This document shows positions 1 to 12,001 of a stretch of 64,000 bases of DNA, in pieces (the stretch's first letter is position 1; each line of letters opens with the position of its first letter). The notes under the pieces were generated by a model that had not been told where the DNA came from, ran no database searches, and saw nothing but the letters and a program-made list of their open reading frames with translations. Origin of the DNA: Lineus longissimus (taxonomy: Eukaryota; Nemertea; Pilidiophora; Heteronemertea; Lineidae). Location: contig NC_088309.1 in assembly GCF_910592395.1 (NCBI RefSeq), positions 13,334,599 through 13,398,598 on the forward strand. The letters are read 5' to 3'. Position numbers and translations under genes: made by a program.

Positions 1-3000
1 AAAGAGTTCATATTTAAATTGCTGTTAATGGGCAACATCTTTGGAGAGGTAACGAGACTACACCACAGGAGATCAAATTAAAATTGAGAAGACAAATGCA
101 AGGGGTTAATCAAAGGAGCCATAGGCCCCACCAAATGAATGATTTCTATTCTGTTCTCTATTTTTATTATTTTCTTCTCATAGGATATGCATTGATGACA
201 GAATAAAGTTCTATCGCGTATATAAAAGCCCAAACAAAAAGCTATGCAAAAATGCAGGCTGCCATGGTCAGAATCTGACCATGGCAGCCTGCATGGTACA
301 GGGCATCCACGCATTCATACAAAGTACTGTGTACATTTGTACACAAAGCACTGGATCTCCATATCCAGATATCGTAGATTAACAATAAAAAATTAGCAAT
401 TTGCGTTACGTCATGCTCTTGCATGATCGGAAAAATCCGTCGCGTCATCATCGCACTCTTCAATAGCAGCGTCGTGCAGAACGACGTGAGAACGTCATGA
501 CGCGCCTACAGCGCTGGAGAGTTGCTGACGTTTCAAGCTGACTGGCGCTGACGTCAGGAACGGGAAAATATGAAACTATTTCAATTGTACAGTTCAGAGC
601 ATTTTGGCAGCACAGTGGAAGGTGTCACTGTTCACTGACCTGGGAAGATCCAGAACCAGGGGAAGATAACAAAGCCCAAACGGCAGGGAGTTAGAGGAGC
701 TGGTCAAAAAGGGCCTGCTCCGACTCTGAACTCACCAGGTCTGCGCTGCCCGAGGGATCAGAACGTGAAACGTCCAGAGCACCCACGGGCGTCCTACCCC
801 CTGAAGAAGAGAGGGCAGACGAAGCCTTGAGGAGCATCCCCGAAATGGGGTCACTGACACTCGACAATTAGGCCTCCCCAGGCCAGCCTGGGAGATGGGG
901 TCGGGAGGGGGGAAACCTCTCCAGAGCTGATTAATGACGGCTGATTAATTACTGATTAATGGCGACTTCTGCGAGGCAGAGGCTGTATTAGGTGTAGCTA
1001 CGTGAACTAGTTGATCATTTTTCTATTATCAATAGAGTAATTTTTCCTCAGGTGTGTCCGATAATATGAACGACATAAAATATCATATACACAGTCAATC
1101 GCTTATCATCAAATGCCTACCAGTCTCCCCCAACAACAACCAGTTTACTAGTTGTCGTTGGTCAAAATTAATAAGATATATATATTCCGTTAGATGACAA
1201 TAAATGGAACCATGTGATACCCTTAGATGGTCCATTTAGCACCGACAAAATACTTAACTGCTAACCACAATCATGTGATGATGTGGAGTAGAAAAATGCT
1301 TTTTGAAAATTATTTTCAAACCAGTGCCATCACTTCTCCTCAAAACTGTCGAAAAGCCAAATGTGAAACATTTCACTTTTTATATAAATGGTATCTTTGA
1401 CATTATATCTTAATAGTTTTATAGTTTTATAGATGACTTTCAAGCAGGGGTTTGATTCAAAACGGGTTGTTCGTGGCGGCCATGTTCAGCAGATAGAAGA
1501 ACTGTTCAAAGCCCAATTGTGCGGAATTGGCTTGCTGTACCATGTGACCCGTGAGAGCTCTGTCCCAACGCATGTCTTCCAAAATGGGCGGCACCTTGAT
1601 GTTGAAGCCGTACGTTCCCAAGTTGCCTGGTTCTTTATTTGAAAGACTCTGATATGAGTAAACTTCTAGTTTGAACTTTGAGTGGTTCTGCAGACTCTGC
1701 AGACTCTGCAGACACTGAGACAGTGTACAGTCAGTGTTCATTTCACTATGCACGAAGAGGGCATCCAGCCAGTGTGTAAAGAACTTTCATGTTCTTCGGC
1801 AGACATTTGCTTTGTGTGATAACGTGATCGCCTAGCCATCAATGTCATTTGTAGTTGGTGTGACATTGCCACAATTGTTTGTACCTATATTAACAGAAGC
1901 AAGTTGGAAAAAGTTGACAAAAACTCACCATAGTCTGCAGATTTATGCCACCCTTTTCCTTTTTCCGGTAGTAAATATTTGGAGGTTCTTTATTCAAACG
2001 GATACCAAATCCTTCCAACTCGTATTCAAGTAACTTTTTATGCTGCAGTGGTTTTAACACATCAAGCACAATGAAGATGATTGAGCAGGTTCGAGCCACT
2101 GAAAGATGAATGTGAAAAAATACTCAACAAGTATTCAACAAGTATGCCGAAATCAACTTTGTGAATCTGACATGTCTAATGCAAGTATTTGCAATGTTGA
2201 TAACAATCACAGGCACTTCTGGATGAAGTTTTTGGGCAGAGGTAAAAAGTACAACCAATCTTTTTGCAAAATGAAATTGATAATCTGCAGCCTTCTTCCC
2301 AATGATTTGATATTTCTGTCAAAAAATGCGAAGTTTGCTGCTCCCCAACGATATTCAAGTATAATCTTGTGAGGGTATCATAGACCCATAGACCATACCA
2401 TATAACTTGGGCTAAGGAAATTAATGCTGAGGGAAGTCTCACTTTCATTGAAACATTTGCTGTTTCTCCACTTTCACACCACAATCTTGACTATTGTGAA
2501 CAAATAATCACGAGGAAAGAGCTCATTATTCAAATGGCCCAGTCAGAACAGTGCCATCTATTGGAGCTTTGTTGAACTACACTAATTCGAGAGGCTTTAA
2601 TCAAACCCCATATATATCGAGAAATAATAAAGGTATCAAAAAATTTTTTACTGAGTGAGGATTATTTCATTATTTTCCTTATTGGTTAAGCCTGATTTTG
2701 GGGTTGAACAATGCTGGGATTAATGGAGACCACACTATAGCAGACAATATTTTTATGCAATGCAAGCTATGTCACTGTGTATCCCCTGTGTATCACGATA
2801 TGTCAACAAAAGACGCGAGATAATAATGAATTCAAAACAGTGTTTTGAAGTATGAAATTCACTAATAAAGTTGTGTAACATGACCTAAATCTTGCACATA
2901 TTTTAGAGGAATCCATTCACTTTTACCGATTTCATCGACAGAAACTGGAGATAGAAATTCATTAGGTCTGCTGTTTCATCGATTCGAAAATGATACTGTA

Positions 3001-3012
3001 GATGGCTTCAAT
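1..3012. other. No supported gene; intergenic or degraded sequence
   Basis: I see no domain or convincing exon here. Frames of 60-100 codons occur on both strands but overlap each other and have no recognisable motif. The most coding-like stretch is an open plus-strand frame at about 694-870, more GC-rich and charged than its surroundings and ending in TAG; it could be an exon remnant but I cannot name it. A 9-bp unit (CTGCAGACT) repeats three times at 1688-1713. A 43-bp palindrome is listed separately. Confidence 0.5.
252..294. repeat. Perfect 21-bp-arm palindrome
   Basis: Bases 252-272 are the exact reverse complement of 274-294, with one unpaired base at 273, and pairing stops at 251/295. 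The arms contain CCATGG. It could be a MITE remnant, the head of a small inverted duplication, or a cruciform-prone site. Nothing else ties it to a gene. Confidence 0.85.
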
Positions 3013-4269
3013 GAAACGGCCAGGGGCCATTGTGCTCACCGTATAGATATTTGGTGCTTTGGAATTCATCCAGATTAAGAAACATTGTACATGTATAGTA
3101 TATAGGTCAAACCAAAGTCGGTATGACATGTGATGTATCGTTGCTTGGAGTAAGTACCATAAGAATATCATCAAAAAAAAAAGTCACTAATAAACGAGAT
3201 ATTGCACTTTTTACCTATTTTAGTTTTGGCCTCCTGGTGGCCGAGTTGAGTACCAGATCAGATCGAAATTCCGTGTCCTAGGTTACATGACGTAGGGAGT
3301 CATGTGTAAAAAATTTCAAGTTCAAAGCTTTAGTGGTTAAGAAACGTGCCATAGTTACAATCAAACGACCAATTTACACCATTTGACCTCTGTGACCTTG
3401 AAAAGCAGGTCAGATCAAAAACTCATATGATATGTGATGTATCCTTGCTAGGAGAACCTACCATAAAAATGTTATTGAAAACGAATAACTAAAAATAAGC
3501 AAGATATTGCACTTCTTACTTTTTCCATTATGGCCCCCTGGTGGCCGAATAAAGAATCAGATCGGGCCAAAATTCGGCATCAGAGGTTATCTAATGTTGG
3601 GGGTTATATGCACCAAGTTTCAAGTTCATAGCTTTACTGGTTAAGAAACGTGCCATAGTTTACACTCTAACGGCCAATTTACGCCATATGACCTCTGTGA
3701 CCTTGAAAAGTAGGTCAAATTGAAAACCCGTACGATATGTGATGTATTTTTCCTAAGAGTACCTACCATAAAAATCTTATCGAAAACAAGTCACTTATAA
3801 GCGAGATATCACACTTTTTAGATTTCCACTTTTGGCCCCCTGGTGGCAAAGTTGAGAATCAGATCAAACTGAAATTCAGCACCAAAGGCTATGTGATATA
3901 GGGGGTTATATGTACCAAGTTTCAAGTTCATAGCTTTAGTGGTTAAGAAACGTGCCGTAGTTTACACTCTAATGGCCAATTTACCCCATATGACCTCTGT
4001 GACCTTGAAAAGTAGGTCAAATTAAAAACCTGTACGATATAAGATGTATATTTGCTATGAGTACCTACAACAAAAGTTTCATCGAAAACAAGTCACTAAT
4101 AAGCGAGATATCACACTTTTTAGATATCGACATTTGGCCCCCTGGTGGCCAAACAGAGAATCAGATCGGACCGAAAATCAGTGTCAGAGGTCAACTGACC
4201 TAGGGCATTCTGTGTACAAAGTTTCAAGTTCATAGCCCTAGCAGTTAAGAAACGTGCCACTGTTAGGAT

Positions 4270-4300
<31 letters not shown>

Positions 4301-4339
4301 ACACAGCGCTATCATATAGACTCCCCTTACGGTGAGCCA
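3013..4339 (+). repeat. Family-1 hairpin/tandem-repeat element, full length
   Basis: The element begins with a mini-hairpin (GGCC-AG-GGCC type) followed by GCTCACCGTA, and ends with TACGGTGAGC, its reverse complement. Between them are about four monomers of roughly 302 bp, judged by the spacing of the GCCCCCTGGTGGCC motif (about 3229, 3533, 3835, 4136). A trinucleotide run (ACG, about ten units, 4270-4299) sits just before the 3' end. Each monomer carries the block TGACCTCTGTGACCTTG followed by AGGTCA. Central tandem repeats, a microsatellite and a 3' stem resemble non-autonomous Helentron-like elements (HINE/DINE, pearl-type); that assignment is inference. It encodes nothing. Confidence 0.75.
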
Positions 4340-4593
4340 AAAAACATCTTTTTGACATACATGCATGAATCTTTTCTAAACGATAACATCTCTTTTTTCA
4401 AATGTTTTCAAAAAAGAGATATAATAGAGAGGATATAATATATATACCTTATAGTAATAAACAACTATCATTAATGATTAAGGCCATCGGCCCCTTACAA
4501 TAATACAAATTGATAAAACAAGCAATACAACTCAAGATGACAAAACAAAGTAATACAATTAGAATTCAAGTCTCCAACCCCTATTCTTAATAG
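4340..4593. other. Short AT-rich spacer, no gene seen
   Basis: A low-complexity spacer between two family-1 copies. It contains TA-rich tracts near 4430-4450 and no repeat that I can match elsewhere in the window. Confidence 0.5.
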
Positions 4594-4987
4594 AACGAAA
4601 TGGCCAGGGCCACTGTGCTCACCTCATGTGGAGGAAAGATGGATGAAGAGTATGGTATTGTGTCATGTAGTGTTAGGTTTGATGTAGGTCCAACCAATTA
4701 CAATTTCCCCAAAATGGCCAATTTACAGTACATTTGACCTCTGTGACTCTATTTGACCTCTGTCATTGCGGTTAAGAAACGTGCCAAAGTTACGGCCTGA
4801 CGGCCAATTTACGCCATTTAACCTCTGTGACCTTGAAAAGTAGGTCAAATTAAAAACCTGTGTGATATGTACTGTATGGTGGTTAGATGTACCCATGATA
4901 TCAAATTGGTGGCAATCGGGCAAGAAGTTAAGGAATAATCACATTTTTAAGGTCTTTGGATTTTGCCCCCTGGTGGTCAAGTGGTGA
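4594..4987 (+). repeat. Family-1 element, 5' fragment
   Basis: It starts with the family 5' end (GGCCAGGGCC, then GCTCACCTCATG) and matches the starts of the copies at 30038 and 61015. It lacks the microsatellite and 3' stem. Similarity stops near 4987, where sequence leading into the Ty3 gag gene begins, so the copy is truncated. Confidence 0.7.
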
Positions 4988-5114
4988 GTGCCGAGTCAAA
5001 GAAGAAGGTTGAAGTCGGTGATTCCACGTTTTGATAAATTTAAAATAGTGTGTTATACGCTTTGTGAGGTGCACTAAAGTACACGCTTTGTAATACATCA
5101 CGATTTTTAGAAAT

Positions 5115-5645
5115 ATGGATACGATTGTTGAAATTGATGCTGACACGGGCCGTGAAAGTGGAGATTTCCAATGTGAAAGAGGGATGGAAGTCGGCCCGGG
5201 TTTTAGGCGGGAACATGTTCAAAGTCCCGACGAAGAGACAACTGCTTCAAGCAGTGCACAGCATATCAGTAATGATGGGTTTGCTAGGACTAAACAAACC
5301 AGTGCCAGTAAGCCTACACGAGATAGTGTTCATTCGTTAGGCATGGGTGAACCAAGTGCAAGCAGGGCTTCTTTGAGTCACTCTGATGAACATGATGCCG
5401 CCCTAGGCGTACAGGTACTAGATCAGATGTCTTCGTTTTTGGACTGCTTTGCTTCGTTGATGCAAAACAGATTAAAGCAGGAGCAGTCAAAACCACCTAC
5501 GTCTGCGAAGGTGCAGGCTCCAAAGAACTATGCGCCTAACCTTAACTTTAGAATTTGGTTGGAACGGTTCAATTCATATGCGGATCTGGCTGGAATCCCA
5601 ACATCACAGAGGCGGCAACAATTACTGCCCAGACTTGAACATCAG
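5115..5645 (+). pseudogene. gag: Ty3/gypsy-like gag, 5' part (residues 1-177)
   Basis: This is the N-terminal part of a retrotransposon Gag. The start is disordered and Ser/Thr-rich; the end matches the start of a capsid-like domain, with the pattern FRIWLERFNSYADLAG seen in Ty3/gypsy capsids. The frame is open from ATG 5115 to a Gln codon at 5643-5645. That codon is also the left copy of a 3-bp CAG target duplication. Harbinger-1 begins at the next base, and the Gag frame resumes in phase at 25510. The open frame seems to continue for nine more codons, but those lie inside the Harbinger end. No 5' LTR is recognised; 4988-5114 would be the leader. Confidence 0.8.
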
Positions 5646-5923
5646 GGCCCGTATTTATCAAGCAACTTAAGTTAGGTATGCCTAAGCAGTAAATACCATA
5701 CTAAGCTAAGTACCATACTTAGTAGTAGTATACTCCAAATCTAATTTCCAAGGGTGTATGTCACATTTCACAGGCCTTTTATGTACATTTCTGTGGTTTG
5801 GGGAAGGTTCTAGGTCGAGCACCTCAATATGATTCAGATTTCATATTGGGTAATGCTTTGGTGATAGGCCTATACTAACTGGGCATGGGCCGGTATCCAC
5901 TAGTTTAGAGCAGTATAGACGCA

Positions 5924-6909
5924 ATGGCTAAGTTGACAAGGCAACCAAACTTTACAGAGGCTGAAGTGCTGAGATTGACAGAAGAATATGAAAAGAAATT
6001 TGATTTGCTTGTTTCCAAATTCGGGCCGAACGTCACATCTCAGAAAAAGGCCCAGGCATGGGTTCGAATCACAGAAGCACTGAACGGTTGTACGGACGAA
6101 ATCGCAGTTGCTGAAGAAGTGGCAGAACATGTGCAGCAACATGGAAGATGAATACCGGAAACATCGAAAGGAGAGTGCAAAAACAGGTACGTTTGTTTAT
6201 TACCTCCTCAAATTTATCTTATAAACTTTTGACCCTTTTTTCCAAATACATATCATGGGAATGAATGGTAACGTGACGTGATCTTATCAACGTCTTCCCT
6301 CTTTTAGGTGGTGGACCTCCGCCAGACCAACCGACTCAGTTATCACAGAAGATAGCATCAATTACAGGCGAGAATGATCCTACGGTGTATGGAATTGATG
6401 GTGGCATGGATATTTTAGTTCCAATTGCAAGTCCAAGTACAAGTCTTTCAACATGTTCAAGTGTTGGAGATATCCCTGATAATGTCGTGGTAGCTAGGAA
6501 GTTCCCGAGGCAACCAAGTCAAGCAGCATCAACCGTCCCCATGTATTCAGCGTACAGTGCAGCAGCATCATTACCGAGTCCCTGTCCTGCCATCGATGAT
6601 GATCATCTGGAACCACCGAAGAAAAAGAAGAAAAGTGAGGAATTAAGTGAACTGTTTGGATTGCAAAAGGAGTTGCTCTTACTGGAGAAAGAACGAGCTA
6701 ATCTAGAGATAGAAAAGTTGAAAGTGGAGAAAGAAAAGCTGAAAATGGAGAAAGAAAAGTTATCATTAGAGATCGAGCTTTTGAAAAGTCAGAAACTAAC
6801 TGCAACCACTACTACATCAAATCCCAGTTTCACTTACAGGCCACAGACGCCACCTTCTCGACCTGCTGACAATGATTATTTGTCTCATCAGCATTATCAT
6901 TATCCATGA
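5924..6909 (+). pseudogene. Harbinger-1 Myb/SANT-like DNA-binding protein, two exons, frameshifted
   Basis: PIF/Harbinger elements encode a second protein with a Myb/SANT-like trihelix that works with the transposase. Exon 1 (5924-6186) opens with RQPNFTEAEVLRLTEEYEKK, typical of that domain. A GT donor follows at 6187 and an AG acceptor at 6306-6307. Exon 2 (6308-6909) has a Pro/Ser-rich stretch, a KKKKK basic patch and a strong Leu/Glu/Lys coiled coil (about 6630-6800). Near 6112-6118 a small out-of-phase deletion moves the frame, so a plain translation stops at 6151 while the correct phase continues to the donor. Exon-intron phase agrees on both sides of the intron. Confidence 0.8.
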
Positions 6910-7019
6910 ATGTGATTCTCTTGATAAAGTTTATAAAGTGAAATAAAATTGATCAGGGAATACTATTTTCTCTGTGAAAAAAAACTTACTTCGTTTTCAT
7001 GTTTAGGCGAAGTGTTGAT

Positions 7020-7927
7020 TCACAAGTTGATTTCGGACCCCCGCTCTGTAAATCGGTCAGGCAAGGCTACAAACTTTTCTTGATCAACATCTGGCTGTGG
7101 CTGACGTTCAATGGGCGGCTGTTCATCAAAATCGGGCAGTCCTCTGTCTATCGCGATGTTATGGAGAATAGCACATACTGTGATGATTTCACATGCCTTT
7201 CTCGGTGTGTACCGCAACTGACCATGGAGGCAATGGAATCTCCTTTTCCACTGCCAAATCCGCCTCTCAACTAAGCTTCGTGTGCGTTTATGCGCTGGGT
7301 TGTAGCGTTGCTCAGGCACATTATTTGGGTTTAGGAAAGGGGTCATTAACCATGACCGTACGGGGTAGCCGCTGTCCCCCAAAAGAACCTTGTTACCTCT
7401 TCGCTCTTCCATCAGTTCGGCCAATCTACTCTCACGTAGGATCACAGAGTCATGTGTACTCCCTGGCCACTTCGCAACAATGTTGATGAACCTCGCCCTC
7501 GAATCCAGGACAACCTGCGTGTTGATCGAATAGTAGTGCTTCCTATTTATGTACCGCCACTCGTGGTCAGATGGTCCCAGTATCCAAATGTGAGTCCCAT
7601 CTACACATCCAACCACAGCTGGGAAATGGGCAATATCGTAAAATTCATTCACAATATTTCCCATCTCTTGTTGTGATGGGAAGCAAATCACCCGGCCCAT
7701 CAACGATAGCAGCGCCTCAATGACCTGCCATAAAAACCCGGCACATTGTAGGCTGTGAGATTTGGACCGTATCTCCAGCAACCTCTTGAAACGAACCAGA
7801 AGCGAATAAACGCAAAGCTACAAGCAGCTTTAGTTCGCATGGCAATGCATGAGTTCTGTTAGTATCCAGCTCCAAGTTTTCCCTGATAACGTTGGCAAGG
7901 TCTAAAATAGTACCACGATCAAACCAA
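7020..7927 (-). pseudogene. Harbinger-1 transposase, C-terminal part (DDE_Tnp_4)
   Basis: This is the catalytic part of a PIF/Harbinger transposase, which cuts and pastes the element. In the 253-residue frame ending at 7020 the acidic triad is Asp61 (VDGTHI), Asp136 (GDSGYP) and Glu172 (LVERR), followed by a KRRF motif. The coding continues upstream to 7927 in another frame, because the A5 run at 7732-7736 is one base too long. At 7927 the gene is interrupted by Helitron-1; its N-terminal exon lies at 25163-25290. Length over both parts is about 345 residues, normal for the family. Confidence 0.88.
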
Positions 7928-8574
7928 TCTATACTATAATGCGCGTTGTGGCCGCTAAATAGGAGGCGATTTTTGTTTCAAAATTGGGCCTCGGAAATGC
8001 GTCGAATTCTTACAAATTTTGGCTTCGTAGGTGTGGATCATAAGTAAGAGTGTCACTGAGGGAGTCATACGTCGAATATCTTGGTGGTTTTGGAATAAAT
8101 AACAACTTTGTGGAGATGACATCACTGGAGAGCTCCAAGTAAAAGTAATCTCTTCGCCGAGAAGTCCATCAGTAATCTCTCTGCCACTATTACTGATGCT
8201 CGCGAACGGATTTCGCCTCGCTACATCCGCCCTCGCTACATCCGCGAAAGGTTTCAAATACGGAAACATCCTGAGAAGATCATTAAAAGGTAAGGAAATA
8301 AAGCTAACCTTCAAACACAAATACAAAAATGGTTGCATAGATAGATTGGTAGGCATTAATTCGGCGTGTAGGCATTAATTTGGCGTGTGAGTTAATTCAT
8401 AGATCCACCGCATCACCACCGCCCCTCGCGCCGCCATCAGCCATTTTGCGATTCGCACGTGTGTCTCATCCTCCTCATCATTCGGCATCTTTCCTTCACA
8501 TTTACAGGTAAACTGGGCCCAGTTCCTGAAATGGCGCTAGGCCAGCGCTAAGCCTTAGCGTGGCGATATGTCCA

Positions 8575-8610
8575 ATCTGGCGCCACGCTACGACTAGCGT
8601 GGCGCCAGAT
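8575..8610. repeat. Subterminal 16-bp-arm hairpin of Harbinger-2
   Basis: Bases 8575-8590 pair perfectly with 8595-8610 around a 4-base loop (CGAC). The core TAGCGTGGCGCCAG recurs in altered form in the opposite subterminal region (about 11570-11635). This fits a symmetric protein-binding site near the element ends. Confidence 0.8.
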
Positions 8611-8727
8611 GGGTTCCAAAGCCTAGCGCTGGTGCTATCTTGTGACAAATCAGCGCTAAAGTTATCAGCCCAAGGACCCTCCTCTAAGTTCTGCTAGTGA
8701 GCGCTAACTTCTACAGAGATTTCCAAA

Positions 8728-10126
8728 ATGGCTGCCAACCAGGTCCTTTTTGGAAATTTATTCCAACAAATTCATCCAATTCGCAGATTTAGGAGGTTTG
8801 AGTCCCCTCTGGATTATTACAATGATATTCAACTATTTGAAAGGTTCAGATTCAGGTCTGATAGCATTTTATATATAACAGATTTAATCCGGGAACAACT
8901 TGAAAGGGACACTCAGAGAAATTTTAGCCTCTCCCCTGACACTCAAGTCTTAATGGCCATTCGCTATTTTGCCAGTGGCAACTTCCTGCAGCTAGTAGGT
9001 GATTCTTTTGGGGTGTCAAAGTCGACAGCTTCAAGGACTGTGTTTGGTGTTACAAATGCTCTAAACAATCTTAAGGAACAGTTTATTCGTTGGCCCACAG
9101 ACGCAGAAGCAGCAGTGATTGCACATGCATTCTACCAAAAGGCTAGATTTCCAAGAGTCATTGGTGCAATCGATGGCACCCACGTTGAAATACAATCGCC
9201 AGACATGCATCCAGGTGATGGCCATGACTATGAAGCAGCCTATGTGAACAGGAACCACTACCACTCCATTAATTGTCAATTCATCTGTGACCACTTGGGT
9301 AAGTTCATAGGCCTAGCATAGGCCTAAACATTTTACCATGTAGATTTTATATAAAGCTATCACTAAAACCCATTCTTACCAATCCATATGATGTAGGTTT
9401 GCCTAAATTAACAAAAACATTGGATGCAAATGCTCAAATTTTGACATGACCGGTCATGTTGTGTGTTTACATAGTTAAAAGTACATTCTGCAGCAAGGCC
9501 AATCAATTTCTCGAGTCTGGTTGTGCGAGACTATCTCCTGTACAGTGTGTCTCATAATAACAACATCAAGCATATGGGGCTAGGGGGCATCTCAAAGATC
9601 ACAATTGAAGCTGAGGAAAATAAAAATGAATATTTTTTTCTTTTCAGGTAAGTTTACCAATGTTGTGGCTAGATGGCCTGGCAGCACCCATGACGCATTC
9701 ATATTCAGGACATCACAGATCTGCAGATACATGGAAACCTACAATGCACTGGGACAGAATGGAGTACTTTTGGGCGACAGTGGGTACGCATGCCGACCAT
9801 TCTTGATGACTCCTTACTTGCATCCTGCAAATCAACATCAGACAAGATACAACCGGGCCCACAAACGGACAAGAGTGAAGGTTGAGCATTCATTCGGAGT
9901 TTTAAAGCGAAGGTTTCATGTTCTTCATGCAGAAGTGCGAATGCAGCCAGATAGAGTGTGCAGGATTATCACTGCCTGCGCCATCCTAAACAACATTGCC
10001 ATTGACAGGAATGAAAGGTTGCCACCAGCAGATCGATTCCCTCGCATTGAAATGGATGATGAACCCTATGATGGACCAGAGGATGGGCGCCTGGCAAGAG
10101 ACCACTTGGCCAATACCTTCTTCTAG
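8728..10126 (+). CDS. Harbinger-2 transposase (DDE_Tnp_4), two exons
   Basis: The gene begins at ATG 8728. Exon 1 is 8728-9298, the intron 9299-9647 (GTAAGT...TTTTCAG), and exon 2 9648-10126. The split Gly codon keeps phase and gives about 349 residues, normal for the family. The triad is Asp149 (GAIDGTH), Asp234 (LLGDSGYA) and Glu270 (VEHSFG), followed by LKRRF. A helix-turn-helix-like segment lies around residues 85-105. No stop or frameshift is visible, so of the transposases in the window this one looks intact. A TIR-bounded partner gene for a Myb-like protein lies downstream on the other strand. Confidence 0.92.
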
Positions 10127-10223
10127 GCTGCAAGAGACAATAAGGAAACATGTAGACAGTGTTTACAATCATAACCTGTTTAATTCCTGCTAACTTGCTA
10201 ATAAAACACATAGTACATTGTCC

Positions 10224-11447
10224 TCATTGCTCATTGGTCCGCGTACAAATTGACTCCAGAAGCTTGTCAATTTCACTTTGTGGCCGGCATGTCACACCTG
10301 TCTCAATAGACTGCTGCAATATTTGAATTTCAAGCTTCTTCTTCTGGAGGGCCTCCAACTCCTCACTGGCGAGTTTTCTCACTTTGGCCACTCATCCTTC
10401 AGTCTCTGCCCTTTCATCCTTTCATTCTCCAGGGTCGTCTGCAGGACATCAAAGTGTAAAGAAAGAACATCAGCATAGGGAGATTAACATTGAGATGGCC
10501 CCTCGCAATGTATCGGTTACTTGAGTCTGTTCAAGTAAAGTTTATTCTTCAACGACAGTAACAATGCAAAAACGCAAAAAAAGTACTATTTCTGTGATAT
10601 TGCTGTGATTAAAGTGCTTATTTCAGAATAATCTGAAGAAGACACCCATAATCAAGGATACATTTAGGTTTTTGAAATAACTAAGATTCGAATAAGGTAG
10701 CACGCTTGGGGTTTCTTTGATGTTGTGAGCATGCAGCATTGTTTTAAAACTAGTTGCTTCTTATGATTATTTGCAAAATGTGTGCGAGCTAGGCGCACAT
10801 ATAAAACATGGAATCTGGCTCGCTGTGCCAGTTCTGAATATAATGCAGACGATCATTTGACATGATGTTTCCCTAGGCCTAGGCCTACTATAACTATGAT
10901 ATGCTAGCCTTAATTCAACATGCAAACAAAATTAAAAGTAGAAATTGTCTGTAGGCCTAGCCAATTGATTGTTGTGGCTGCTTAGAAATGGAATCTGAGA
11001 AGATATGACAAACTTACCCTGGTTTTTTGCTGGGGGTGCTGGCATGGCACTTTCAGTGCCTCCAGTTATTCCTTGAAAACTCGGATCATCTTTAAAAGCC
11101 TCTGCTATTCGCTCTTTAATTGGGTCGATCTTTAATGCAGGGCCCCCTCCAGTGCCTCCTGCATGCTTCTTTCTCTCATAATTATAGGTCTTCGCCTGAG
11201 AAACCATCTTGTTCCACTTCTCTCTTACTTTCTCCCAGCTTCTCTGGGCCACGCCAAGAGAGCTGATGACATTTGCTATGGCTTCCCATCGTGAAACCTT
11301 AATCTCATGGGTGATGAGTTGCCCAAACTTGGCCCTGAGGCTTGAAAGTTCTTCCACTGCGTATTGGGTCAGTGTGACCAACTCGGCTTGACTAAAATTT
11401 GGCAATCTAACTTTTTTGGTATCATTTTTTGCCTCCATGGCTGCCAT
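10224..11447 (-). CDS. Harbinger-2 Myb/SANT-like protein, probably spliced
   Basis: The N-terminal exon (from 11447 down to about 11017) starts MAAMEAKNDTKKVRLPNFSQ and carries a trihelix Myb/SANT-like domain through WEKVREKWNKM. It then has a Gly-rich linker and an Ala/Pro-rich stretch that runs into a good donor (GGTAAGT). A downstream minus-strand segment (about 10438-10224) has an acceptor-like TGCAG and encodes a Glu/Leu/Lys coiled coil ending in TGA, as such proteins usually do. The junction phase does not match simply and one base seems missing near 10390, so the second exon is tentative. The unspliced frame stops at 10932. Confidence 0.72.
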
Positions 11448-12001
11448 CTTGAATTTACAAAGATGGAGACCCTACCTCCTGTCACATGATCAAAATCCCT
11501 GGCAACCAGTGCCAAGTCCTGCTAAGCCCGCACTACCTAACGCTGGGCCTAACGCTGATGCTGGAACCATTATCTAGCGCCACGCCAGCTATCACTGGCT
11601 AGCGTGGTGCTAGGGGTAGCGCCACGCTAAGTCTTGCGCTATTTCAGGAACTGGGCCCTGAACGCTATATTTCTCCAGCATGATCTCATTCTCTTCAAGT
11701 AATCATAAACAATATTCACATGCACTTATGCAAGTATCAATTCGTGTCTTGTACCCCCCCTCCTCAAGGGTACGACACCTTATCACCCTTTAACGACATC
11801 TTAAGGCTCAAGCATCACCCTTTTTTCACCAATGCTACTTTTTCTTTCGTCAAGACATCACCATCAACAATATATCAGTTATCACCGTCATATAAAGTAA
11901 CCGAACTAATTTTACTGGGCAAGGCTGTATGTTCGACAAGACATCGACACATTAGCATCCTTATTCTTTCCAGCTTCGCCAAATTTTCACTAAAGGAAAA
12001 A

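Larger units (their letters stand above)
8516..11657 (+). mobile_element. Harbinger-2: complete PIF/Harbinger transposon
   Basis: The TIRs are GGCCCAGTTCCTGAAAT at 8516 and the reverse complement ending at 11657. The flanks are CTG at 8513-8515 and CTG at 11658-11660, a 3-bp duplication and the reverse complement of Harbinger-1's CAG. Both elements therefore start with GGCC and target CWG. It encodes a spliced transposase (plus) and a Myb-like protein (minus), again convergent. Subterminal regions are full of TAGCG(T/C)(G/C)ACGC-type words, probably binding sites for the encoded proteins (inference). Confidence 0.92.

Noticed and set aside
1433-2484. Overlapping frames of 63-102 codons on both strands
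   Set aside because: No domain, splice support or biased composition; expected by chance at this length.
7955-8356. 133-codon minus-strand frame upstream of the Harbinger-1 transposase
   Set aside because: It crosses the Helitron-1 left end and has no link to the transposase, whose real N-terminus is at 25163-25290.
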